Source of the DNA: Hymenobacter crusticola
GTDB taxonomy: Bacteria > Bacteroidota > Bacteroidia > Cytophagales > Hymenobacteraceae
Assembly: GCF_002154225.1 (NCBI RefSeq)
Contig: NZ_MTSE01000005.1
Coordinates: 62,001 to 126,000, forward strand
DNA length: 64,000 bases
Reading direction: 5' to 3'
The notes beneath the pieces are model-generated. The model had not been told where the DNA came from. It did not search any database and worked only from the letters and a program-made list of their open reading frames with translations. Shown here piece by piece: positions 34,892-44,166 of this stretch (position 1 is the first letter of the stretch; each line of letters begins with the position of its first letter). The position numbers were made by a program, and so were the translations under genes.

Positions 34892-35938
34892 ATGTCAACA
34901 CCCACTTCTGCTAAGCGCCGCGTGGGCGTGCTACTGGTGAACCTAGGTACACCCGACTCGCCCCAAACGCCCGACGTGCGCCGCTACCTCAATGAGTTTC
35001 TCACCGACGCGCGCGTAATCGATATGCCTGCCGCCGTGCGTTACCCGCTGTTCAAGGGCATCGTCGTGCCCTTGCGGGCTCCTAAATCGGCCAAAATCTA
35101 TCAGCAGCTCTGGGACGCTGACCGTGGCTCCCCTCTGCTCTACCACGGCCTCGACTTGCAGCGTTTGGTCCAAGAAAAGCTAGGTCCTGAGTACGTGGTG
35201 GCCTTCGGTATGCGCTACCAAAACCCGAGCATCGAAAAAGCCCTCGAAGAACTGCGTGACGCGGCCGTCGACCGCATCATTGTGCTGCCGCTGTTTCCGC
35301 AGTACGCCGCGGCCAGCACGGGCTCAGTGCAGGAAAAAGTAATGGAGATTGTGGGTAAGTGGTGGATAGTGCCTACCATCAGCTTTATCAGCACCTTCAC
35401 CGACGACCCAGGCTTCATCGGCACTTTTGTTACGCTTGGTAAAGCCGAAATGGCTAAGCACGACTACGACCACGTGCTGTTCAGCTACCACGGCATTCCT
35501 GAGCGCCACGTGCTGAAAGGCAGCTTCAAAGGCTATTGCCAGCTAGGTAAATGCTGCAACACCTATAACAAAAACAACCGCTACTGCTACCGCGCTCAGT
35601 GCTTCGAAACGTCGCGGCAGCTGGCTCAGGGCCTAGGTCTGCGCGACGACCAGTATACGGTAGCCTTCCAAAGCCGCCTGCAAAGCCGCCTGCGCGACCC
35701 GTGGCTACAGCCCTACGCCGACGAAGTGCTGAAGGGCTTCCCCGCGAAAGGCTACAAAAAGGTGCTAGCCTTCTCCCCTGCTTTCGTCGCCGACTGCCTC
35801 GAAACGACGGTGGAAGTAGGCATGGAATTCAAGGAAATGTTTGAGGAAGCTGGCGGTGAACACTGGCAGCTAGTCCCCTCCCTCAACTCGCATCCCCAGT
35901 GGGTGGAAGGCGTGGTAAATATGATCCAGCAGAACTAA
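34892..35938 (+). CDS. hemH: ferrochelatase
   Basis: 348 residues. It inserts ferrous iron into a porphyrin at the end of heme synthesis. The N-terminal VGVLLVNLGTPDSP and the active-site segment LFSYHGIPERHVLKG (catalytic His200) are family hallmarks. The Cys-rich insertion GKCCNTYNKNNRYCYRAQC follows the active-site His, and FSPAFVADCLETTVEVG holds the second conserved part (Glu). It is likely a soluble or membrane-peripheral cytoplasmic enzyme. It has its own promoter, is divergent from era, and ends at a long bidirectional hairpin. Heme made here could serve the cytochrome b5-like protein at 29.7 kb, among others. Confidence 0.96.
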   Translation: MSTPTSAKRRVGVLLVNLGTPDSPQTPDVRRYLNEFLTDARVIDMPAAVRYPLFKGIVVPLRAPKSAKIYQQLWDADRGSPLLYHGLDLQRLVQEKLGPEYVVAFGMRYQNPSIEKALEELRDAAVDRIIVLPLFPQYAAASTGSVQEKVMEIVGKWWIVPTISFISTFTDDPGFIGTFVTLGKAEMAKHDYDHVLFSYHGIPERHVLKGSFKGYCQLGKCCNTYNKNNRYCYRAQCFETSRQLAQGLGLRDDQYTVAFQSRLQSRLRDPWLQPYADEVLKGFPAKGYKKVLAFSPAFVADCLETTVEVGMEFKEMFEEAGGEHWQLVPSLNSHPQWVEGVVNMIQQN

Positions 35939-35951
35939 CTTCCTTACGTTC

Positions 35952-36001
35952 AGCAAAGCAAAAGCCCCGGTAACCTTAGGTACCGGGGCTTTTGCTTTGC
36001 T
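35952..36001. terminator. bidirectional terminator
   Basis: A perfect 21-bp stem, 35952-35972 with 35981-36001, carries A-rich and T-rich segments on both arms. It lies between the convergent hemH and transglutaminase genes. Confidence 0.9.
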
Positions 36002-36012
36002 GCTACCTAGCT

Positions 36013-36981
36013 TTATTGCTGTTGCTGCTGTTGTTGCATTTCCAGGAAGCGTCGATATGAGTTGACTGGCACTTCCGGATCCTTCACCTCGAAGGTATAC
36101 GTGGGCTGGGTCGGCACTTTTTCTAGGTTCCTCGGTGTGCCGTTCTCGATGTGCACCGACACCTCCAGCTTGTGCGCACCAGTACCTTTGTAGGTGCCTT
36201 TCACAGGAGTACAATCGGAGAAATTACGGCCGACGGCAATGCGCACATGGCCGTCGTTGACGATGCAGTTGTTTGTAGGATCGAGCCCTAGCCAGCCGTA
36301 GAAAGGAATGTACACCTCCACCCACGCGTGCGTAGCACCCTCGCCCCGCACGCCTTCTGTTTTGGGACAGATGTACCCACTTACATAGCGAGCCGGAAAC
36401 CCAAACGTGCGCAGCATAAACAAAAGCAGATGCGCAAAATCCTGGCAAACACCAGCTTTTAACTCCCAAATTTCTTCGACCGGAGTTTCAATATTCGTTA
36501 CGCCGGTTTTATAGGCGAAATTATCGAACACGTATTCTGACAACACCAGCGCATTTTTCAGTGGCTTGTCCGAATAATTAATCAGAGCGCTGAGCGTATT
36601 TTTTATCGTATCATAAGATGTATTTCTTTCTTGCGTCAGAAAATCCATATACTCCACGTCATCTTTCACCGCAGTCAACTGCTGCCATTGCTCTTCTGCT
36701 GACTGTTCATCCATCGGAAACTGAATTGGTTGCGTCACAATATCAGCAACTGACTCAATAACTAGCTCCGTATGGGGTTGTATAACGGTGAACACACCAA
36801 TCGTATTCCCAAAGTAATCGGTATACGTTTCAATTATTGGATGGTGCGAAACATTTATTTCATGTCTTTTCACTTCCAGATGGATATCCTCAAGCGGATA
36901 CACCATGATCTGGTTTGTACAATCTATTACCGGCGACGCGTACGAATACCGCGTTATATGTTTGATGTTGTAGGAAGGCAT
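36013..36981 (-). CDS. transglutaminase-like cysteine peptidase-fold protein
   Basis: 322 residues. The N-terminal beta domain (YNIKHITRYSYASPV) is the usual lead-in to bacterial transglutaminase-like proteins. The catalytic triad is Cys179 in AGVCQDFAHLLL, His218 in GATHAWVEVY and Asp234 in WLGLDPTNN. The C-terminus ends in a run of eight Gln. It follows the alpha-E gene by 12 bases and the ATP-grasp gene before it, the conserved three-gene set predicted to form and hydrolyse peptide-type bonds. Protease or amidase action on the product of the ATP-grasp enzyme is the usual hypothesis. Codon composition shifts from GC-rich in the 3' half to AT-rich upstream of about 36480. Confidence 0.92.
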   Translation of the reverse strand: MPSYNIKHITRYSYASPVIDCTNQIMVYPLEDIHLEVKRHEINVSHHPIIETYTDYFGNTIGVFTVIQPHTELVIESVADIVTQPIQFPMDEQSAEEQWQQLTAVKDDVEYMDFLTQERNTSYDTIKNTLSALINYSDKPLKNALVLSEYVFDNFAYKTGVTNIETPVEEIWELKAGVCQDFAHLLLFMLRTFGFPARYVSGYICPKTEGVRGEGATHAWVEVYIPFYGWLGLDPTNNCIVNDGHVRIAVGRNFSDCTPVKGTYKGTGAHKLEVSVHIENGTPRNLEKVPTQPTYTFEVKDPEVPVNSYRRFLEMQQQQQQQ

Positions 36982-36993
36982 GGCACGCTACTA

Positions 36994-37929
36994 TTAGCTG
37001 TTTCCAAAGTAATATTTACTAAAAGCAGTTGCTACACCGTACAGCTCATCTCGCATCTGCAATAAGAAGTTATTCAGCTGCTCCGGGTCATCGGCCGTAA
37101 AATGACTGTATTTCACTTCGTTCTTTACTTTACCAATCAGAAACTCTAGTTGCTCGTAGCTCTCCGGCAAGCTAGCTTCTTTCAACCGTTCAAAATACCT
37201 GCTTATTTGGTTTAAACTATACAGCAGAGAATGTGGAAAATAAGTATTGTATAAAATCATTTGCAAAACGTTGTTGGGGCTAAAGTTTCCTTTATATGTT
37301 TTCACAAACAATTCGTAACCAAATAACGAATACAATAAATAACGAAGCTCGGGCGTTTCAATACTTTGTTGAATATCATACGACACGCCTGACCATTTTA
37401 TACGGATAATATCCGCCGTTTGAATAGCCCGCTCCAAGAACTTGCCAATATTAATGTAAGCATAGCTTTCATCACGCGGCATCGTATTTTTTACAGTTCC
37501 CGTAAACAATAGGCTATTCCTCATTAGAAAGTCGATACCAGAAACGGGGTCACCTAACTTTACTTGCTGCGCAACTTCATTATCGCGAACGTAATGGTAA
37601 TAGTCGTTCAAGCATTGCCACACTTCTTTCGTAATATGATCTTGCACAGCACGCGCATTTTCCCGGCCTTGCATAATATTACTGTACGCTGAGGCACTAT
37701 TCAACTTATCCAGCACTAAGTGCTCAAGTACCCTAGGTGTGTCTCGTTCAATTTCGTTTACTTCAGTGGAAGTAAGTTCACCATAAGCATATAGCAATGG
37801 GCGCCAGCTGAAATACCGAATTTCATCCTGAGACGCGATGTAATTAGTACGAATTACCTGCAACATGGACTGTGTTCTTTCCATGTAGCGGGCCAGCCAA
37901 TAAATGGTATCTGCAACGCGACTCAGCAT
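36994..37929 (-). CDS. alpha-E domain protein (DUF403)
   Basis: 311 residues, nearly all helical, beginning MLSRVADTIYWLARYMERTQ, the signature of the alpha-E (DUF403) family. Repeated ER and aromatic-Arg motifs (YINIGKFLERAIQTADIIR) are typical. The family always accompanies circularly permuted ATP-grasp and transglutaminase genes; its biochemical role is unproved, but comparative studies place it in a peptide-synthesis or tagging system. It sits between those two partners here, 12 bases from the transglutaminase gene. Base composition is lower in GC than the surrounding housekeeping genes. Confidence 0.92.
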   Translation of the reverse strand: MLSRVADTIYWLARYMERTQSMLQVIRTNYIASQDEIRYFSWRPLLYAYGELTSTEVNEIERDTPRVLEHLVLDKLNSASAYSNIMQGRENARAVQDHITKEVWQCLNDYYHYVRDNEVAQQVKLGDPVSGIDFLMRNSLLFTGTVKNTMPRDESYAYINIGKFLERAIQTADIIRIKWSGVSYDIQQSIETPELRYLLYSLFGYELFVKTYKGNFSPNNVLQMILYNTYFPHSLLYSLNQISRYFERLKEASLPESYEQLEFLIGKVKNEVKYSHFTADDPEQLNNFLLQMRDELYGVATAFSKYYFGNS

Positions 37930-38006
37930 TTTTATTTTATTACGAGTTTACTTCTCTAGAGCTAGGCGCACATGCTAAGTGACCTAGCTCCACTACTACC
38001 TATTTC

Positions 38007-39458
38007 TTAGTCGGCACCTAGCACCCATGTATCTTTGCTCCCTCCTCCTTGCGAAGAGTTCACGACCAAGGAGCCCTCTTTGAGAGCTACACGGGTAAGG
38101 CCACCCGGCACGATATCGATGCCAGAAGGCCCACACAGAGCAAAGGGGCGCAGATCGACGCGACGTGGCTGCAGTACGCCATTGATGTAACAGGGCGTAG
38201 AAGACAAGCTAATAATAGGCTGGGCAATGAAGCTACGCGGATCTTCTGTAATGGCTTTCTTAAACGACTCCATTTGCTCCTCCGTGGCGCTACTCCCAAT
38301 CAGCATGCCGTAGCCGCCCGATTCGTTGGTGCGCTTAATTACCATTTTGTCCATATTATCAAATACTAGCTTCCTTTTATCAGCATCAGCCATTTGGTAC
38401 GTTGGAACATTTTTTAATATCGGCTCTTCGTTTAAATAATAACGAATCATGTCCGGCACATAAGCATATACTGCTTTGTCGTCGGCGACGCCGTTGCCCA
38501 TGGCGTTGACAATAGCTACGTTGCCTTTGCGGTACGCCGAATATATGCCGGGCACCCCCAACGCGCTATCCGGTCTGAACACGAGCGGATCTAAAAATTC
38601 ATCATCAACTCTTCTATAAATTACGTCTACTTGCTTTAGGCCTTTGGTTGTTTTCATGTACACAAAATTATTATGTACAATCAGGTCGCGTCCTTCCACG
38701 AGGCGTATACCCATTAACCTAGCGAGCGTAGTGTGCTCGAAGTAAGCAGAATTATAAATACCTGGTGACAACAGCACCACCGTTGGATCGCTGCTGCGCC
38801 CATCCGCAAGCGCCCGCAGATTTCTGAAGAGAATATCTGGGTAATCTTTTACCGGTTGTACATTATTTTTGGGCAACAAATCTGGAAAAATTCGATATGT
38901 TATGCTCCTATTTTCCAACATGTACGAAACTCCGGAGGGAGTGCGCAAATTATCTTCTAATACGTAAAAATCGCCATCTTGGTCACGTATTAAATCGACA
39001 CCGGCAACATGTGTATACACGTCGAACGGTACATCAACGTTAACCATCTCTCGCAGAAACTGCGGACAGGAATAAATCAACGAAGCAGGTATAATACCGT
39101 CTTTTATTATAAACTGCTGATGATAGATGTCCTTCAGAAATATATTAAGCGCTTTCAGGCGTTGTTTAATACCTGACTCAATATGCTTCCACTCTTCATT
39201 CTTAATAATACGGGGGATAATATCGAATGGAAATATTTTCTCAATACCCTCACCGCTGCTGTATACCGTAAAGGTAATCCCTTGGCTCATGAAAAGCTTT
39301 TTGGCCAGCTCATCTTTACGAGTCATTTCTGCACTCGCAAGATTTTCAATCGCAGCAACGAACTTCTTGTATTCGGGCCTTATACCTTCCAAATTGAACA
39401 TTTCGTCCCAAACATTTGGCTGTTCTTGGTAAGACCGTAGCAACGCATTCTCATTCAT
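38007..39458 (-). CDS. circularly permuted type 2 ATP-grasp protein (DUF404/DUF407)
   Basis: 483 residues. Family phrases include QGITFTVYSSGEGIEKIFPFD, LEDNLRTPSGVSYMLENR and NESGGYGMLIGSSATEEQ, with the acidic/Asn metal-binding residues and the glycine-rich ATP loop of the permuted ATP-grasp fold. Enzymes of this fold ligate an amine to a carboxylate using ATP. The first gene of the set ATP-grasp, alpha-E, transglutaminase, it is probably the peptide-bond-forming member. A zinc metallopeptidase gene starts divergently 574 bases away. The substrate is unknown. Confidence 0.93.
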   Translation of the reverse strand: MNENALLRSYQEQPNVWDEMFNLEGIRPEYKKFVAAIENLASAEMTRKDELAKKLFMSQGITFTVYSSGEGIEKIFPFDIIPRIIKNEEWKHIESGIKQRLKALNIFLKDIYHQQFIIKDGIIPASLIYSCPQFLREMVNVDVPFDVYTHVAGVDLIRDQDGDFYVLEDNLRTPSGVSYMLENRSITYRIFPDLLPKNNVQPVKDYPDILFRNLRALADGRSSDPTVVLLSPGIYNSAYFEHTTLARLMGIRLVEGRDLIVHNNFVYMKTTKGLKQVDVIYRRVDDEFLDPLVFRPDSALGVPGIYSAYRKGNVAIVNAMGNGVADDKAVYAYVPDMIRYYLNEEPILKNVPTYQMADADKRKLVFDNMDKMVIKRTNESGGYGMLIGSSATEEQMESFKKAITEDPRSFIAQPIISLSSTPCYINGVLQPRRVDLRPFALCGPSGIDIVPGGLTRVALKEGSLVVNSSQGGGSKDTWVLGAD

Positions 39459-40032
39459 GGCCTAGGTGCATTTACTATATATAAAATAGAGCGAGTACTT
39501 TTCAACAAAATCAAGCAAATAGCCGCTTATGCATCTTTATTTACGGATGCTCAGTAGTAATGCTATCAATTAAATAACACTGTTCAAAATACAAGTTAGT
39601 TTGTTTCTTAGGCAACGCTAGTAGACAGGTATGTTATCATCAAGCGTTATATCACCTAATATAACTGATCGATAACTACTTACATAGCAATCCTAGCAAA
39701 GTCAGATCACTAACAAGCATCAGCTACGTAGCAGATCTGTCACCTTCTTAAAAGAGAATAAGTATGAAAAACTACCCCTATTTGCTAGGGGCTATCGAAG
39801 CCAAGATACTTTTTTCTTCCTCTATACCCTTTCAACTACAGGTGGGTTAGCCAGCTAAGCAGCCCGATTACGAGCCAACCACTCAAATAAGACAACCTAG
39901 CCAGGTCAGAGCATTAAACAACGTATTATACTCTGAATCAGCAGAAAGCATAACCTAGCCTAGCAATTCTCGTTTTATAGGGGCTTGTCACAATAATCTT
40001 CTCTTGTTAATTCTTGTAATCCTTGCGCCTTA
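39459..40032. other. AT-rich intergenic region between the ATP-grasp and metallopeptidase genes
   Basis: About 570 bases with no convincing gene. A small hairpin is formed by CCCCTA (39775-39780) and TAGGGG (39786-39791). The region probably holds the two divergent promoters, but I find no good TAnnTTTG/TTG pair. Its composition is clearly more AT-rich than the window average. Confidence 0.4.
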
Positions 40033-41103
40033 ATGAAACTCTTTAAATGCAACCACTGTGGGCAAACCTTATTTTTTGAAAATAATGTTTGCGAAAAATG
40101 TAAATACCCGCTTGGTTTTGAAATACAAGAATTAAAGCTTTTACCACTCGTCAAGCAGGAAGAAGAACTATTCACGATTTATAACAAGCCAAAATCAACG
40201 CAGTATAAATATTGCGCTAATCATGCGCATGACGTATGCAATTGGTTGGTGCCAGCTGATAATGATTCTCCCTTTTGCGTGGCTTGTTCGCTCAATCGAA
40301 CAATTCCGGATTTGAGCAAGCCATCATATGTAGAGCGATGGAAAGCTATTGAAGTTGCGAAACACCGCCTAGTTTTTAGCTTGCTACAGATGAAGCTGCC
40401 CGTGTTTAGCAAGGCCGTTGATCAGGAAACCGGCTTGTCCTTTGACTTTGTCGCCGACGAAAACGAAGACAAGAGCAAACGAATTCTGACTGGGCACGCT
40501 AATGGCCTGATTACCCTCAATATTGCGGAAGCCGATGATATTGAGCGCGAAATGGCTCGTAAAGCCATGGATGAGCTTTACCGAACGGTACTCGGTCATT
40601 TCCGCCACGAGGTGGGCCATTACTATTGGGATCGGCTGATTGATAACACGGAGCACCTAGAGGAATTTCGCCAACTATTCGGAGATGAGCAGGAAGATTA
40701 CGGCGAAGCACTTAAGAAACACTACGCCCAAGGTCCGCCCGCCGACTGGAACCAGCACTATATCAGCGCTTACGCTACCTCGCACCCCTGGGAAGACTGG
40801 GCTGAAACCTGGGCGCATTACTTGCACATCATGGATACGCTACAGACCGCGTCGGCTTTCCGTCTGAGCATCCATCCGGAAGTAGCGAAGGAAGCCGACC
40901 ATTTGGAGGCCGACCTCACAGAAGATCCTTACAAGCTCAGTGACTTTACGACTATTATGAACATGTGGCTGCCGCTCACCTTCACGATGAACAGTTTGAA
41001 TCGCAGCATGGGCCTGCACGATCCATATCCGTTCATTATTTACCCAGAAGTGATGCAGAAGATGGCGTTCATCCACCGGGTTTGCGACCGGGCGAAAAGC
41101 TAG
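40033..41103 (+). CDS. putative zinc-binding metallopeptidase (Peptidase_Mx-like)
   Basis: 356 residues. The N-terminal zinc ribbon has Cys6, Cys9, Cys20 and Cys23 (CNHCG, CEKCKYP). The peptidase signature is HEVGHYYWD (His192, Glu193, His196), and WEDWAETWAHYLH downstream probably supplies the third zinc ligand. The family (PF15887) is found with the ATP-grasp/alpha-E/transglutaminase genes in many bacteria, so it likely belongs to the same pathway. It is divergent from them and followed by a bidirectional terminator. The first ~370 bases are AT-rich and the rest GC-rich, a visible change within the gene. Confidence 0.88.
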   Translation: MKLFKCNHCGQTLFFENNVCEKCKYPLGFEIQELKLLPLVKQEEELFTIYNKPKSTQYKYCANHAHDVCNWLVPADNDSPFCVACSLNRTIPDLSKPSYVERWKAIEVAKHRLVFSLLQMKLPVFSKAVDQETGLSFDFVADENEDKSKRILTGHANGLITLNIAEADDIEREMARKAMDELYRTVLGHFRHEVGHYYWDRLIDNTEHLEEFRQLFGDEQEDYGEALKKHYAQGPPADWNQHYISAYATSHPWEDWAETWAHYLHIMDTLQTASAFRLSIHPEVAKEADHLEADLTEDPYKLSDFTTIMNMWLPLTFTMNSLNRSMGLHDPYPFIIYPEVMQKMAFIHRVCDRAKS

Positions 41104-41131
41104 TTACGTTACAGGTAGCAAACCTAGGTTA

Positions 41132-41175
41132 AGCAAAAGAGCCGCGCTGAGTTGATTCAGCGCGGCTCTTTTGCT
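41132..41175. terminator. bidirectional terminator
   Basis: 41132-41150 pairs perfectly with 41157-41175 (19 bp), with A- and T-rich arms. It lies between the convergent metallopeptidase and NRAMP-like genes. Confidence 0.92.
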
Positions 41176-41195
41176 TTCTCGACGGGTTTAGCCTA

Positions 41196-42386
41196 TCAGG
41201 CAAACAAGGACGCTATTTGCTCGGCAAAGACTTTCGCGCTCAACACCGTCATCACGAGCACCATAACGGCGCCGAGTATAGCTAGGCCAAGGGGGTGCCG
41301 GTAGTCGCCCACAATGTTGCGCCGGTAAGCAGCTACGAGCATGGTAGCCAGGGTAATCGGCAGAATGAAGCCGTTGAGCGCACCAGCCAGAATAAGCAGG
41401 CTGACGGGTTTGCCAATGGTCACGAAGATCAGCGTTGACAACAGGATGAAGGCAATGATTACCCCGTTTTCGTATCGGCTGACCTTTTGGCTAAAAGACT
41501 TCAGGAAGGACACCGACGTGTAGGCCGAACCGATAACAGACGTGATGGCCGCCGAAAACATGACCACTCCAAACAACTTATAGCCTAGCTCGCCGGCTGC
41601 TAGTCGGAACACGGAAGCGGGCGGATTGGCCGCGTCAATTTTCAAGCCTTGGCTAACAACACCCAGCGACGCCAGAAACAGAAACACGCGCACCAATGAA
41701 GCAACCGTAATACCTGAAGCTGCACTGGATGTCACTTGGCCCAGAGCCGCTTGGCCTTTCACCCCAGCATCGAGCAGGCGGTGGCCACCGGAGAAGGTGA
41801 TGTAGCCCCCCACCGTCCCCCCGACTAGCGTGATGATGGCCATGAAGTCAATTTTGGTCGGGGCGAAGGTGCGTAGTGCCGCTTCGCCCACGGGGGGCGC
41901 CGAGGTGAACGCCACGTAAATGATGATACCAATCATGAGCAGTCCCATGAGCTGCGCGAAGCGGTCCATCACTTTGCCCGCCTCTTTCACGAGGAAGATG
42001 GCAATGGCCAACGCGGCTGTTAGCAAAGCGCCAGCCTCGACGGATAGTCCCACCAGCGCTTGCAGACCTAGGCCAGCACCGGCCACATTGCCGATGTTGA
42101 AAGCGAGGCCGCCGAGCACAATCAGAAAAGAAATGAAGCCACCGAGCCCAGGTAAAACCGCATTGGCAATGTCGGGGGCGCGCTTTTCGGCTACAGCAAT
42201 AACTCGCCAAATATTCAGCTGCACGCCCAAATCGACGAGGATAGAGGCTAGGATAACAAAGCCGAAGCTAGCTCCGAGCGACTCGGTGAAAACGGTTGTT
42301 TGGGTGAGAAAGCCAGGCCCAACGGCAGACGTTGCCATCAGGAAGCCCGCCCCGAGCAGCACACCTAGGTTCCGGGGCTGCTTCAT
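41196..42386 (-). CDS. NRAMP-related membrane transporter lacking the metal-binding motifs
   Basis: 396 residues with about 11 membrane segments in the NRAMP (APC) fold. The metal-coordinating DPGN of helix 1 is replaced by GPGF ([17 protein letters not shown]), and the MPH motif expected in helix 6 is absent ([14 protein letters not shown] instead). Transport of divalent metals by the usual mechanism is therefore unlikely. It is the last gene of the 5-oxoprolinase operon, and its ATG overlaps the pxpA stop (ATGA). The equivalent position in Bacillus is occupied by the NRAMP-like ycsG. Uptake of 5-oxoproline or a related organic substrate is a reasonable inference from context. Confidence 0.85.
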   Translation of the reverse strand: MKQPRNLGVLLGAGFLMATSAVGPGFLTQTTVFTESLGASFGFVILASILVDLGVQLNIWRVIAVAEKRAPDIANAVLPGLGGFISFLIVLGGLAFNIGNVAGAGLGLQALVGLSVEAGALLTAALAIAIFLVKEAGKVMDRFAQLMGLLMIGIIIYVAFTSAPPVGEAALRTFAPTKIDFMAIITLVGGTVGGYITFSGGHRLLDAGVKGQAALGQVTSSAASGITVASLVRVFLFLASLGVVSQGLKIDAANPPASVFRLAAGELGYKLFGVVMFSAAITSVIGSAYTSVSFLKSFSQKVSRYENGVIIAFILLSTLIFVTIGKPVSLLILAGALNGFILPITLATMLVAAYRRNIVGDYRHPLGLAILGAVMVLVMTVLSAKVFAEQIASLFA

Positions 42387-43159
42387 GGCGTGGGCCGCAC
42401 TGTTTGCATGAGTACTCCTTCGTTTTTCAACACCTGACTGATTTGTTGGGCAAATGCTACGGCGTGTGCCCCGTCGCCGTGAATGCAGACGGTATCGGCT
42501 TGGATGGTAACCTCCGGCCCGGATTGGGAGCGCACGTTGCCTTCCTTCACCATGCGCACCACTTGCCGAATGGCTTCTTGCGGGTCGGAAAGCAGGGCGT
42601 TGGGCAAGCGGCGCGAGGTAAGCGTGCCGTCAGGTTGGTAGGTGCGGTCGGCAAAGACTTCGTTGGCGGTGCGCAACCCTAGCTTCTGGCCCGCGCGAAT
42701 GAGGGCGCTGCCGGCTAGGCCATATAGCACTAGCTCCGGGTTGAAGCGATACACGGCTTCGGCAATAGCGTCGGCCAGCGCGGGCGTCACGGCGGCCATG
42801 TTGTAGAGGGCGCCGTGGGGCTTTACGTGGTGTAGCCTACCCCCTTCCGCTTTCACAAAGCCGGCCAGCGCTCCAATCTGGTACAGGGTCATGTCGTAGG
42901 CTTCTTCCGGCGAAACAGCCATTTCGCGGCGACCAAAGCCGACCAAGTCGGGCAGGCCGGGGTGAGCACCGATGGCCACTTGGTGCTGCAAAGCGAGGCG
43001 CACGGTTTTCTTCATCACGGTGGGGTCGCCAGCGTGGAAGCCACAGGCAATGTTGGCCGACGTCACAAAGGGTAAAATGGCTTCGTCGTGCCCAAGTTGG
43101 TAGGCGCCGTAGCTTTCTCCTAGGTCGCAGTTCAAGTCAACGGAAAACGACTCTGTCAT
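42383..43159 (-). CDS. pxpA: 5-oxoprolinase subunit A (LamB/YcsF family)
   Basis: 258 residues from the ATG at 43159. The frame is open further upstream, but this start overlaps the pxpC stop by ATGA. Family features are [46 protein letters not shown] and [10 protein letters not shown]. With PxpB and PxpC it hydrolyses 5-oxoproline (pyroglutamate) to glutamate using ATP, clearing a damage product of glutamine and glutamate. The stop overlaps the start of the NRAMP-like transporter gene in the same way, so all four genes are translationally coupled. Confidence 0.95.
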   Translation of the reverse strand: MTESFSVDLNCDLGESYGAYQLGHDEAILPFVTSANIACGFHAGDPTVMKKTVRLALQHQVAIGAHPGLPDLVGFGRREMAVSPEEAYDMTLYQIGALAGFVKAEGGRLHHVKPHGALYNMAAVTPALADAIAEAVYRFNPELVLYGLAGSALIRAGQKLGLRTANEVFADRTYQPDGTLTSRRLPNALLSDPQEAIRQVVRMVKEGNVRSQSGPEVTIQADTVCIHGDGAHAVAFAQQISQVLKNEGVLMQTVRPTP

Positions 43160-44166
43160 AAGTGGTGTAGCTTGAACTGTAAGGCTTGTTTGATTTCGGT
43201 CATGCGCTGTTCCTGGCGGAAGTACAGGTCCTGGGCTTCGCTTAGCGAGATTTCCCGGAAACGAATTTTTCTTCCGAGCGGCACTTGGGCCAAGCACGAG
43301 AAATCGGCTGCTATTACCTGGGCAATGCGCGGGTAGCCACCCGTGGTTTGGTGGTCGGCGAGCAGCGCAATCGGGTGCCCTTCGTTTGGGACCTGGATAG
43401 TGCCAAATGCCACGGCGCTGGAAAGCACTTCGCTAGGCTCCCGCTGCACAAGCATGGGGCCTTGCAGGCGGTAACCCATGCGGTCGGAATCCGACGTAAC
43501 GATGAACTCCTGCTGCCAGAAGTCGCGTTGGCTTTGCTCCGAAAACAGGTCGTACTCTTGCCCCCGAATAGCGCGCACGTGCGGGGTATCGTGGGGCGTC
43601 GGATACAGCCGAGGGTCGGGCGTCCAGGCAGCCTGCGCCCACGCACGGCCAGGATGCGTAGCGAGCAATGCCTGCCAGATCTGACGTCCCCATTCCGTCA
43701 TCCCGGCAACTGGCACCACATCACCGGTCTTGAATGCTCGCCCACCTAGCCCGCCAATGCTAGCGCGCAAGTAGGTCGCTTGGCTGCCCAACACCAGCGG
43801 CGTCGCCAAGCCGCCCGACAACGCAAGGTACGCTCGCGACCCAATCCGCAGGCCACTGAAAGCTAACACGCTCCCTTTGCGCACGGCAATGGGGCGGTTC
43901 ATTTTTACAGCCTCGCCATTGAGCGTAGGGCGCAAGTCGGCACCAGTAAGCGCCAACAGATGATCCGTTTCAAACCGGATTTTGGGCCCCAAAAACGTGA
44001 TTTCGATGCCCGCTGTGCTCTCCGCGTTACCCACCAGCAGGTTGGCAACGCGCAAGGCAACGGTATCCATCGCGCCGCTGGTGGGCACACCTTCTTTCCG
44101 GTAGCCACGACGGCCTAGGTCCTGAATGGTGGTCAGGAGGCCAGGACTAATGATGCTAAGACTCAT
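43156..44166 (-). CDS. pxpC: 5-oxoprolinase subunit C (biotin-dependent carboxyltransferase/KipA-like)
   Basis: 336 residues from the ATG at 44166 ([19 protein letters not shown]), a frame also open to 44208. Family signatures are [27 protein letters not shown] and the C-terminal [16 protein letters not shown]. It works with PxpB as the ATP-using part of prokaryotic 5-oxoprolinase; older names are KipA and the allophanate-hydrolase-like subunit 2. It overlaps pxpB by 11 bases and pxpA by 4 bases. Confidence 0.95.
   Translation of the reverse strand: MSLSIISPGLLTTIQDLGRRGYRKEGVPTSGAMDTVALRVANLLVGNAESTAGIEITFLGPKIRFETDHLLALTGADLRPTLNGEAVKMNRPIAVRKGSVLAFSGLRIGSRAYLALSGGLATPLVLGSQATYLRASIGGLGGRAFKTGDVVPVAGMTEWGRQIWQALLATHPGRAWAQAAWTPDPRLYPTPHDTPHVRAIRGQEYDLFSEQSQRDFWQQEFIVTSDSDRMGYRLQGPMLVQREPSEVLSSAVAFGTIQVPNEGHPIALLADHQTTGGYPRIAQVIAADFSCLAQVPLGRKIRFREISLSEAQDLYFRQEQRMTEIKQALQFKLHHL

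Noticed and set aside
41196..42386. Calling this gene a manganese/iron NRAMP transporter (mntH)
   Set aside because: The DPGN and MPH metal-binding motifs are absent and the operon context is 5-oxoproline metabolism.
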